Part shown: positions 7,583-14,953 of the stretch, piece after piece
How positions within the stretch are numbered: position 1 is the stretch's first letter
How the letters are laid out: each line of letters opens with the position of its first letter
From: Alphaproteobacteria bacterium UBA2964
GTDB lineage: Bacteria; Pseudomonadota; Alphaproteobacteria; MPNO01; UBA2964
Direction of reading: 5' to 3'
NCBI GenBank assembly: GCA_905182615.1
Contig: CAJJCG010000081.1
Coordinates: forward strand, 1-36,095
Length of the DNA: 36,095 bases
Program-made: the position numbers and the translations under genes
Notes under the pieces: generated by a model
Database searches by the model: none
What the model was told of the DNA's origin: nothing
What the model saw: only the letters and a program-made list of their open reading frames with translations

Positions 7583-9277
7583 CTAGCTGATAATGACGTT
7601 AATGATCGCTGTCTTGCCGTCTTCAACGGCCTTCATACCTGCCTCAAGCGCGGCATCTAGTTCAGCAGGATCCTCAACCTTTATGCCAAATCCACCAAAC
7701 GGTGCAACCATCTCGGAATAATCCACGCTGTTGATCTCCGCACCGAGGAAAATACCACTTTGTTTGCCGACGCCGTCGGGATAATAAGCCAGCTGGTTGT
7801 TCTTCATCGCGCGATACTCTCCGTTATTGAAGATCACGATCATGATCGGCAGGTCTTCATCGCGCGCCACACCAAGGCTTTGCGGGATCGGATTATAGAG
7901 GAAACCACCGTCGCCAATAACTGAGACGACCATCCGGTCACGCATGCCGAGCTTAACGCCGAGTGTGACACCAAGCCCCTGACCCAGCCCGGTAGGTACT
8001 TTCACGTATTTGAACGCGTCATCCCAAGGCAGAAAATTCTGCAGCGTGATACGATGAGTTGTTGTTTCATCGACAAAACAGGCATCGTCCGGCAATACCG
8101 CGCTCAAACGCGATGCCAAATAAGCCGGATGAATGACGTCGTTAGAACTGACCTTTTTCAGAGTTGCAGCGAGTCCCGCCTGACGTTCATCATGGGCGGC
8201 TTCCAGTCGAGTACGGCGTTCGGCGATTTTGGCTTCATCAACACCGATGCGATGTACGGCTTCCAACAACAAGGTCAGCGTTATGGCGACATCGCCTTCC
8301 AGGTAGCTGGTCGCCTGCAGGCTTTGATAAACCATCGTATCGTCCAGCGGCGCTTCATCGATAGCAATCACCTGAGCGTTGTGGGGTCCGGCACTCGGCG
8401 GATACCAAGGTGACCGGCTCCGCACCACCAGCGCAACGTCAGCGGTATCGAGATGCGGCTCAATCGAGAAGCCCTGATGCATCTTGTTGTTCTTCGGGAA
8501 GTTCGAACCCTTGCCCTGATTGTTTTCATAGACCGGCAAGGCCAGCACATCACACAGCGCCACCAGAGCATCAAAGCAGGCTTTATCTCGACCAGCGGCC
8601 TCGGTTTGAACGATGGGGTTCTCTGCGGCTGCCAGCGCAACCGCGACCACTTCAATATCCTCATCCGTGGCGCGGGTGCGTGTCGGTGGCGGCGCTTTAC
8701 GAGGCCGTTTTGGCGGCGTCCATTCATGCACCATGTTTTCAATTGGAACACTGAGATAGGTCGGGCCCATCGGTATCCGCTGTGCTAATTCACCGGTGCG
8801 CATTACCTGTTCATACAATGTTGACGGGCTGGTCGCGCGTGAAGACCATTTGGTCACCGGCTCCAGCAAACGATCAGGACCACCGACAATTGACAGACTG
8901 CCATGCCATTGGCGACCAGGGTCGAAATCTGGGTCATCGCCATAGGAAATGGATTCGCCCGACATAATCACCATCGGGATGCCATTGATCTTAGCGGCAT
9001 TGATTCCCATCGAGCCTTGCAGCAACCCTGCACCGGCATGCAGCAACACGCCCTGCATTTTTCCGGTCACCGCCGTGTAGCCATAGGCCATGTTAACGGC
9101 CAATGTCTCATGCCAGCAGCTGATATATGTCGGCCCTTCAGCGCCTTCGACGGTTTGATTGGCAAAAGCTTCCCAAACCGGTCCCCACTCCGACCCTGGA
9201 GAGGAGATGACGTAATCGATATTGAGATTGCGAAAGGCTTCAAGAATGGCATCTCCACCATCGACATAGTTTTTCAT
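7583..9277 (-). CDS. Thiamine-diphosphate-dependent enzyme, acetolactate synthase/benzoylformate decarboxylase-like
   Basis: 564 residues with the three-domain layout of the POX/ALS superfamily. The N-terminal PYR domain holds the catalytic glutamate (Glu57 in SCWHETLAVNMAYGY). A central domain follows. The C-terminal PP domain has the ThDP-Mg motif GDGGF (around residue 453) to FNNGEYRA (around 483). The start at 9277 follows AGGGAGTG at good spacing; the upstream in-frame extension to 9325 lacks a site. Such enzymes decarboxylate 2-oxo acids or join two of them. There is no regulatory-subunit (IlvN) gene, which argues for a catabolic decarboxylase, lyase or ligase rather than branched-chain synthesis. 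The amidase and a binding protein lie upstream on the same strand. Confidence 0.88.
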   Translation of the reverse strand: MKNYVDGGDAILEAFRNLNIDYVISSPGSEWGPVWEAFANQTVEGAEGPTYISCWHETLAVNMAYGYTAVTGKMQGVLLHAGAGLLQGSMGINAAKINGIPMVIMSGESISYGDDPDFDPGRQWHGSLSIVGGPDRLLEPVTKWSSRATSPSTLYEQVMRTGELAQRIPMGPTYLSVPIENMVHEWTPPKRPRKAPPPTRTRATDEDIEVVAVALAAAENPIVQTEAAGRDKACFDALVALCDVLALPVYENNQGKGSNFPKNNKMHQGFSIEPHLDTADVALVVRSRSPWYPPSAGPHNAQVIAIDEAPLDDTMVYQSLQATSYLEGDVAITLTLLLEAVHRIGVDEAKIAERRTRLEAAHDERQAGLAATLKKVSSNDVIHPAYLASRLSAVLPDDACFVDETTTHRITLQNFLPWDDAFKYVKVPTGLGQGLGVTLGVKLGMRDRMVVSVIGDGGFLYNPIPQSLGVARDEDLPIMIVIFNNGEYRAMKNNQLAYYPDGVGKQSGIFLGAEINSVDYSEMVAPFGGFGIKVEDPAELDAALEAGMKAVEDGKTAIINVIIS

Positions 9278-9366
9278 TGGATTGCACTCCCTAAGACGGT
9301 GCTGACTGGATAAGGTTATGTTCAAATATTACGCTAAATGATCACCGCCGCACAGGTGACGATCGC

Positions 9367-10707
9367 TCAGCTATATAGCTCAAAAATTGCCCGCGCTGCA
9401 GCAAATGCCTTTGCATCCTGATCAGCATAGCCCATCACCTGCAGACCAAGAGGCATGCCCTCCGCTTCCAATACGGGAAGAGAGAATGACGGCGTACCCA
9501 GAACCGAAGACGGCACGGCATAGACGGCATCACCTGTCCATTCAAGGCCAACTGGCGCAGGGCCGGGAGCTGACAAAGTCACGCACACATCGAACTGGTT
9601 TTGCAGCCCATCATAGGCTGACCTCAGCCCCCTTCGTTTCAAAACTAGAGCCTGATAATCTTCGTGGCTCATTGCCTCCGCCGCTATCAGCCGTTCCTGT
9701 GCTTCCGGGCTCATGCAATTGATATCCATATCATGGGCGTAAGTATTCATCGGCCATCGGAAGTCCCAGTTATTAAGACCTCCGGACAATTCAATAGTGC
9801 CTTCGATAGATTTTTCCAACGCAGCGACGGTGTCATCGTCATTCTTATCAACGACCTTCACACCGGCTGCTTCTAGTTTTGCCCGGGCACCCACCAATGC
9901 CTGCTTTGCCTCATCCACTGTGCGCTCCCACCCGTCGGTCATGAGCAACGCAACGCGCTTTGGCATTGCCGGCGCCGGCGCTTCCAGCGGACCAGACACC
10001 CCCATAAAACCAGGGTCGCCTCCAACACGGGTAGTAATTGAGCGTGCCATCTCCCAAGTTTCTTCCAATGTCGCCGCAAAGGTGCTCGTGCTGCTCTGAC
10101 TGATGGTATCGAAGCTACCACCACGATTGATGCCACCGAAACTTGGCTTGAAAGCGAAAACCCCGCAAAAACTGGCCGGACGGATTGTCGACCCCAGGCC
10201 TTGTGTCCCCAGACCACCCGGTAGCATTCCGGCGGCAACCGATGCGGCGGTTCCACTGCTCGATCCACCGGGTGTTCGCGTCAGATCCCACGGGTTACGC
10301 GTGCCGCGTGCCGGCTGAGCGGCAAACTCTGTCGTCACGGCTTTCGCAACGATCACAGCACCGGCCTCACGTAGCGCGGCCACCGCAGCACTGTCTCTGT
10401 TGCCTCGCCAGCCGACAAACAGGTCCGAGCCCTGTTCGGTCGGCATCGACGCGGTTTCCATGATGTCCTTGATGCATAGCGGCATGCCATCGATCAGCGA
10501 TAGCGGCTTGCCGTCTTTCCAGCGCGCACTCGAAGCCGCCGCCGCAGTCTTGGCACCATCAAAATCCGTTGCGACAAAGGCACCGATATCACCTTCCAGC
10601 GTACCAATTGTCTCCAAACATTCATCGAGGAACGCGCTTGGGTTCGACGAGCCATCTCTGAATGACGGTTGCGCCGCACGATATGATTTCTTTTGAGGTC
10701 GGGTCAT
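9367..10707 (-). CDS. Amidase signature family hydrolase
   Basis: 446 residues with the Ser-cisSer-Lys triad of the amidase signature family: Lys80 in LCIKDIMETA, the cis-Ser in TPGGSSSGTAAS (Ser149-151) and the nucleophile Ser173 in GTQGLGSTIRPASFCGV, the GTQ-x-x-GS-x-IRPA variant of the motif. It is soluble with no signal peptide. It hydrolyses a carboxamide or related C-N bond; GatA-type tRNA amidotransferase function is unlikely because GatB/GatC are absent. The ATG at 10707 is preceded by CGGAGA. The order of transcription is TctC-like binding protein, hairpin, amidase, TPP enzyme, nucleotidyltransferase. This suggests uptake and hydrolysis of an amide feeding a 2-oxo acid step, but that is inference. 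Confidence 0.9.
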   Translation of the reverse strand: MTRPQKKSYRAAQPSFRDGSSNPSAFLDECLETIGTLEGDIGAFVATDFDGAKTAAAASSARWKDGKPLSLIDGMPLCIKDIMETASMPTEQGSDLFVGWRGNRDSAAVAALREAGAVIVAKAVTTEFAAQPARGTRNPWDLTRTPGGSSSGTAASVAAGMLPGGLGTQGLGSTIRPASFCGVFAFKPSFGGINRGGSFDTISQSSTSTFAATLEETWEMARSITTRVGGDPGFMGVSGPLEAPAPAMPKRVALLMTDGWERTVDEAKQALVGARAKLEAAGVKVVDKNDDDTVAALEKSIEGTIELSGGLNNWDFRWPMNTYAHDMDINCMSPEAQERLIAAEAMSHEDYQALVLKRRGLRSAYDGLQNQFDVCVTLSAPGPAPVGLEWTGDAVYAVPSSVLGTPSFSLPVLEAEGMPLGLQVMGYADQDAKAFAAARAIFELYS

Positions 10708-10755
10708 AACCAGTCTCCGTTACTTGTCTGATTTTGTTGCTCGGACCTTAAACCG

Positions 10756-10780
10756 AAAACGGCTGGTAAAATACCGGCCG
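10756..10780 (-). terminator. Possible terminator/attenuator between binding protein and amidase
   Basis: On the minus strand CGGCCGGT-ATTTT-ACCAGCCG forms an 8-bp stem with one C/A mismatch, followed by TTTT. It lies 24 bp after the binding-protein stop and before the amidase start, where partial termination would lower amidase expression relative to the binding protein. Confidence 0.45.
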
Positions 10781-10803
10781 CCTTCGCAAATCCTAATTTC
10801 AGG

Positions 10804-11928
10804 CTAGCTCTTCTTCTTACCCTTTTTGCCCTTCTTCTTTTTCTTCTTCTTGCAATACTTGGCAGAGGTAAAGGCCTTACATTTGACCAGCCCCTTACGG
10901 CTCAATGCATTCTTTGCCTTATCAAGAACGGCGGACGGTGCATTGACGATGTCGCTGACAATTTTTGCAAGCCCCACAGCATTCGTCGGATTGACGCTCA
11001 GCCGGATCTTTTTCATACGGGCGAGATACGCCTTATCCTTCATCGTCGCCATAAAGGCGTTTCTAAGGGCCGCAACTCGTGCTTTGGGAACACCGGGTGT
11101 TGTAAAGATCGGCGAGCCGACAGCGACAACGCCAGCAAACATCCGCATGACCTGCTTGTCCTCCTTTGAGGACACCAGATCTTCCGCCAGCGGAATACTC
11201 ATATGAGCTGTTTCTTTGCGCAGGCCAATCTGAGCCAGAACCTTAAAGGTTCCCTTCGACATCCAGGTCGGATGAACCGCCATCATGCTATCAAACGTAA
11301 ACCCGGCGCGGCCTTGAACTTCACCGCGTTCCATCGCCAGATCGATCGTATGGCCAGATTTATAGCCCTGCACGATCTTAAGCTTGGTACCGAGGACTTT
11401 GTTAAACAAATTGGGAAAGATCACCGAGCCTGATCCAACACCAGTACCGCCAACGATCAGTTCTTTCGTCTTCAAATCCTTGAAGCTGTTGATGCCTGCG
11501 GTATGAAATGCCCCCAGCACAACATTGCTGACTGTTGTGGAACCAACGAAATTGAATTTAGTGGCGTCATATTTAACGCCCTTGCCGCCGAGCGCTTGAT
11601 GCAGCACAAAGAAGCGAATGACAGCCCCGAGATGCGTGCCATCCTTAGGCGCGCGGTTATAAAGAAAGTTCGTAGCCCTTACGTGACCGGCACCGGGCAT
11701 GTTTACCGGCTTAAACTCAGGTTTGCCGGGAATGTATTTGACCATATAATTCAACAATGTGCGGGCGTTAAGGTCGTTACCCCCTCCCACACCGGTACTC
11801 ATAATCAGTGTAAGTGTTTTTCCTTTGTAAAAATCGGATACCTCGTCAGCTTTAGAAGGAGTAGACAGCGCTAGGACTGCAGCACCGGCAACCGACGCGG
11901 CCATAAGGCCCATCGTTTTCTTCGACAT
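10804..11928 (-). CDS. TctC-like periplasmic substrate-binding protein with a poly-lysine C-terminal tail
   Basis: 374 residues. The Sec signal peptide spans residues 1-27 (SKK start, SVAGAAVLALSTPSKA). The TTT-family core follows: LTLIMSTGVGGGNDLNARTL, MPGAGHVRATNFLYNRAPKDG, VQGYKSGHTIDLAMERGEVQG, and a late FTTPGVPKARVAA. The ATG at 11928 has AGGGAG upstream. The C-terminus is extraordinary: after the helix PSAVLDKAKNALSRKG come two cysteines (KCKAFTSAKYC) and then seven lysines, glycine, two lysines, glycine, three lysines and a serine. The lysines are mainly AAG with scattered AAA codons, so this is not a simple A-run slippage product. The Cys pair could form a periplasmic disulfide. The ligand is unknown and no TctA/TctB is present. 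It leads the minus-strand amidase/TPP block. Confidence 0.92.
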   Translation of the reverse strand: MSKKTMGLMAASVAGAAVLALSTPSKADEVSDFYKGKTLTLIMSTGVGGGNDLNARTLLNYMVKYIPGKPEFKPVNMPGAGHVRATNFLYNRAPKDGTHLGAVIRFFVLHQALGGKGVKYDATKFNFVGSTTVSNVVLGAFHTAGINSFKDLKTKELIVGGTGVGSGSVIFPNLFNKVLGTKLKIVQGYKSGHTIDLAMERGEVQGRAGFTFDSMMAVHPTWMSKGTFKVLAQIGLRKETAHMSIPLAEDLVSSKEDKQVMRMFAGVVAVGSPIFTTPGVPKARVAALRNAFMATMKDKAYLARMKKIRLSVNPTNAVGLAKIVSDIVNAPSAVLDKAKNALSRKGLVKCKAFTSAKYCKKKKKKKGKKGKKKS

Positions 11929-12085
11929 AAAATTCTCCCTGATAAGTAAATGTGATTATTTTTCTTGATTAAACCTACCACGTTTAGGGTCTTTGTCATC
12001 CAGACCAAGCCACAAGGCTATAGTTGACCACTGGGAAAATCACCGCCAAGGTCGTCCAATAAAACCGCTAGCAGGGAGAGACGTG

Positions 12086-13327
12086 ATGGAAAAGACACTG
12101 CGCATGGAAAACCGTACCAAACGCTGGCGTGAACAACGCTGGCTGCTGGATTCCGTCATCAAAACCGTTGGACCAGAATGGGATCAAGGTCGTCTCGGCA
12201 GTAAAGGCGGCAAAGGTGGCGGCGCTGGCACGGCATCCTTCCGGCGGGCCGGCGCGAAGATGAAAAAGTTTGACGATATTGGCCCTGAGTTTGGTCGCGA
12301 AGGCCAGCGCATGGAAGGCATCGCCAAAGGCTTTGAAGATCAAGGGCGGTTTGTCTCCGCCTATGAAAACTACTTCATCGCCTCCCTGCTCTACGCCTCC
12401 GCACAGTGGCCCTATTTCGACATCAATGATGAAGACCTCGAATGGGAACGCCGGATGGCCCGCTGCTATGACAAGTTCATCGAATATGCGCCGCACCCGG
12501 TTGAGCGCGTCGACATCCCGTTTCAGGACACCGCGATGTCCGCCTTCCTCCATTTACCCTCGGCACCCGAAAATGGCGCGCCATTTCCCTGCATCCTGCA
12601 TATCGGCGGTATGGACGGCAGCAAGGAAAACATGGTCGCATTGCATGGTGATTCTGCGCTGTCACGCGGCATGGCAGTGTTGGCACTCGACGGCCCGGGA
12701 CAAGGTGAAACCCGCAATCGCGGTATCACAATTTCCTCTGATAATTTCGCTGCCGCTGCTGAAACCGCCGTCCAGTGGCTCGCCGACCGGCCCGAAATTG
12801 ATACAGATCGGATCGTCATTCGCGGCTCAAGCTTCGGAACTTATTATGGCACGGTTGCCGCCGCCGGATTACAAGACCGGATCAAAGGCTATTGCGGCAC
12901 TGGCGTTTGCCAGGAACCCGGTTGCGATACGATCTTCAACAAGGCCTCTCCGACCTTCAAAGTCCGCTTCATGTTTATGGCAGGCTATGAAGACGAAGAC
13001 GAATTTGACGAATTTCGTCAGGAATTCGATCTGCGCAAAACCGTCCAGAACATCACAGCGCCCTACATGATTGTCGCTGGTGACGCTGATCAGCTTTCAC
13101 CCATCCAGCACACCTACGACCTGTTCGAGCAAATCGACGCGCCAAAGCGATTAGTGGTTTTTCAGGATGCCAATCACAGCATGGCGACCGCGTCTTCCGG
13201 AGAGCTTGGCGAGGCGCGCGACAGCCTAGTCTATGACTGGCTGCGTGACCGGGTCGATGGCAAACCGGTTACGTCTGAACGGGTTCTGGTCGACAGCCGT
13301 GGCAACATGCACGCCACGCCTTATTAA
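12086..13327 (+). CDS. Alpha/beta hydrolase (FrsA / 2,6-dihydroxypseudooxynicotine hydrolase-like)
   Basis: 413 residues. A long N-terminal helical cap (residues 1-130) precedes the alpha/beta hydrolase core: oxyanion region HIGGMDGSKE (around 173), nucleophile elbow RGSSFGTYYG with Ser249, acid Asp near 333 in VAGDADQLSP and His near 363 in QDANHSM. This arrangement is seen in FrsA/DUF1100-like and 2,6-dihydroxypseudooxynicotine hydrolase-like C-C or ester hydrolases. The ATG at 12086 is chosen because GGGAG lies about 10 nt upstream; the TTG at 11993 would add 31 residues and lacks support. It is soluble. It stands alone, divergent from the TctC-like gene at 11928, with which it may share a control region. 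Confidence 0.85.
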   Translation: MEKTLRMENRTKRWREQRWLLDSVIKTVGPEWDQGRLGSKGGKGGGAGTASFRRAGAKMKKFDDIGPEFGREGQRMEGIAKGFEDQGRFVSAYENYFIASLLYASAQWPYFDINDEDLEWERRMARCYDKFIEYAPHPVERVDIPFQDTAMSAFLHLPSAPENGAPFPCILHIGGMDGSKENMVALHGDSALSRGMAVLALDGPGQGETRNRGITISSDNFAAAAETAVQWLADRPEIDTDRIVIRGSSFGTYYGTVAAAGLQDRIKGYCGTGVCQEPGCDTIFNKASPTFKVRFMFMAGYEDEDEFDEFRQEFDLRKTVQNITAPYMIVAGDADQLSPIQHTYDLFEQIDAPKRLVVFQDANHSMATASSGELGEARDSLVYDWLRDRVDGKPVTSERVLVDSRGNMHATPY

Positions 13328-13695
13328 CCACGAATAGCTAAGAGGACTAATTAATCATAAAACGTTGTGTTCTCGGGTTCAGCTTATAATCACAAACACT
13401 GTTTTCATGTCCCCTGCTCTAATACGAAAGATAAGAACCTACGCTAGCTCTCCGGGACACAACCTGAAGAATCCTGATTAGACTCTCTATTAAAACTGTT
13501 CTAAATCACTGCAGAATAAATCGTTTCAGAGAGTTATTGGTCGTTCGCTTATAGCCCGACACACATTGCCTCGAGGAAATCGATCAGGACCGCGGCGGTA
13601 TTTCCCCGCGCTTTGAATTTCTTAATTTGACATTGTCAAAGGATTGTTTGACCCTAAAAAAAAAGGTAGTTCTTAATATTAATAGGGAGCAAAAA
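13328..13695. other. Intergenic region upstream of the ABC importer operon
   Basis: About 370 bp, increasingly A+T-rich towards the operon. A minus-strand frame of about 24 codons ending near 13553 (KARGNTAAVLIDFLEAMC) may be a gene remnant but cannot be assigned. A short CGCGG/CCGCG inverted repeat near 13591-13610 and a TTGACA-T-TGTCAA palindrome at 13627-13639 are the only structured elements seen. Confidence 0.4.
13627..13639 (+). promoter_or_regulatory. TTGACA-T-TGTCAA palindrome, possible operator or promoter element
   Basis: A 6-bp inverted repeat with one central base lies 57 bp before the binding-protein start. A second TTGACC at 13648-13653 has a TAATAT about 20 bp downstream, a poor but possible promoter. 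No regulator gene is nearby. Confidence 0.25.
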
Positions 13696-14850
13696 ATGCG
13701 GTTTAATTTCAATCAAAAACAGAGAAACATTCTAACGGGAATTGTTAGTTCAATTTTGGTGGCTGGGCTTTTGACTAATGTCAGTGATGCGCAAGCACGC
13801 TCGGCCGAACTTGAGAAAGTAATAAAAGGCGCAAAAAAAGAAGGCGTCCTTAAGCTATTGTGGACAGAGGGCCATTTCGGCGCAGATTTAGGCATAAGCG
13901 ATATGCTTAAGTCTATAAATAAAAAATACGGAACAAATATCAAACTCCAGTTTACTCAGGGCAGAAGCTTTCCGGCGAACCTCGGAAGATTGACCCAGGA
14001 ACACCGGGCAAAACAAACTTCAAGTACAGACGTCTTCATGGGAAGCGGGAGCCACATGGTTTCCGGATTGAAAACCGGAATGCTAACCAAAGTTGACTGG
14101 GAAAAATTGATTGAGCGGCCTGCACCAAAAAACGCGACTGTCGAAAGAGTTAATAACGGTGGTGTTGGTCTTGCCGTTGCCTCTCGAGTTGTTGGAATTG
14201 TCTATAATACAAATTTGGTTAAGGGCGAGGACATTCCTTACAGCATCGAAGATGTTATGAAGCCAAAATGGAAAGGGCAAATTGCCGTAACCCCATATAT
14301 AACAGGTTACTATCAATTTGCTGCCCCTGATGTGTTCGGCATCAAATTCATGACCGACTATATGGAGCGCCTAAAACCACAAATTGGTGGTTTTATCAGC
14401 TGTAACAGCTTGGACAAAGTTGCCAGCGGACAGTTTGCTATGCTCATCTTTGACTGTGGTCGCGATGCAACCGTGCGCTATCAACGTCGTGGCGCACCAC
14501 TGGGACACGCAGTTCCAAAAGAAATTGTTAGGAACAACATTATTAATTTAGGTGTTCCATCTAATGCTGAGAACCCAAATGTCGGGAAGTTATTTATAGC
14601 CTTTACGCAATCGAAGGAAGGGCAAGCATTATTGTGGAAACATGGCGCATACGACCTCGAGATTTATCCTGGGTCTAAGTCTAAAGAACTTGTTGAAGCA
14701 GCCCATGCCAAGAACCCAAAAGCTTTGTTCATAAAAAGCACGGTACAACGCGCTTACCAGCAGAGTAAAGACGGCGTAAATTTAAGAAAATTCCAGAAAA
14801 AATTGAAGAAAATAGTCCGCGGCAAAGGCAATCGCCGCAAGAAGAAATAG
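13696..14850 (+). CDS. ABC transporter periplasmic substrate-binding protein (Fbp/Pot type) with a basic C-terminal tail
   Basis: 384 residues of the type-II extracellular solute-binding family used by FbpA/AfuA, spermidine/putrescine and phosphonate importers. The ATG at 13696 follows GGGAG; the frame open from 13627 is longer but unsupported. A Sec signal peptide spans about residues 1-37 (ILTGIVSSILVAGLL then DAQA). Typical segments are VASRVVGIVYNTNLV, KPKWKGQIAV, and FIAFTQSKEGQALLWKHGAYD. Two Cys (ISCNS and FDCGRD) could pair in the periplasm. The last 25 residues are strongly basic (FQKKLKKIVRGKG, then NRRKKK), like the TctC-type proteins in this window despite no relation between the families. 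The ligand is uncertain: iron, polyamine, thiamine or phosphonate are all possible. It is the first gene of an importer operon with permease and ATPase, and is A+T-rich. Confidence 0.88.
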   Translation: MRFNFNQKQRNILTGIVSSILVAGLLTNVSDAQARSAELEKVIKGAKKEGVLKLLWTEGHFGADLGISDMLKSINKKYGTNIKLQFTQGRSFPANLGRLTQEHRAKQTSSTDVFMGSGSHMVSGLKTGMLTKVDWEKLIERPAPKNATVERVNNGGVGLAVASRVVGIVYNTNLVKGEDIPYSIEDVMKPKWKGQIAVTPYITGYYQFAAPDVFGIKFMTDYMERLKPQIGGFISCNSLDKVASGQFAMLIFDCGRDATVRYQRRGAPLGHAVPKEIVRNNIINLGVPSNAENPNVGKLFIAFTQSKEGQALLWKHGAYDLEIYPGSKSKELVEAAHAKNPKALFIKSTVQRAYQQSKDGVNLRKFQKKLKKIVRGKGNRRKKK

Positions 14851-14871
14851 AGCACAAAACGTTTTAGGGCG

Positions 14872-14900
14872 AGGCGCGGCGATTGATAATCGCCGCGCCT
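14872..14900 (+). terminator. Intercistronic hairpin between binding protein and permease
   Basis: A perfect 13-bp stem (AGGCGCGGCGATT at 14872-14884, AATCGCCGCGCCT at 14888-14900) with a 3-nt GAT loop sits 21 bp after the binding-protein stop. Only TT follows, so it is more likely an RNA-stabilising or partial-termination element that keeps binding-protein mRNA in excess, as is known for binding-protein genes in other ABC operons. Confidence 0.7.
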
Positions 14901-14953
14901 TTACTCACTCTATTCACAAGTAAAATAAAATCATTAGAATCTTGGGTTTAAGA

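Noticed and set aside
10850..10853. Sequence slippage as the source of the lysine tail
   Set aside because: Lysine codons are mixed AAG and AAA and are interrupted by glycine codons, and similar tails occur on three other genes with different codons.
10826..10860. Poly-Phe run on the plus strand
   Set aside because: It is the antisense of the poly-lysine tail of the binding protein, not a gene.
11993..12085. 31-residue N-terminal extension of the alpha/beta hydrolase from a TTG
   Set aside because: The ATG at 12086 has a good ribosome-binding site; the TTG has none.
13385..13390. TATAAT in the spacer after the alpha/beta hydrolase
   Set aside because: The only TTGTGT upstream is 14 bp away, too short, and the operon start is 300 bp further on.
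13550..13626. Short minus-strand frame KARGNTAAVLIDFLEAMC
   Set aside because: Could be a gene remnant but too short to assign.
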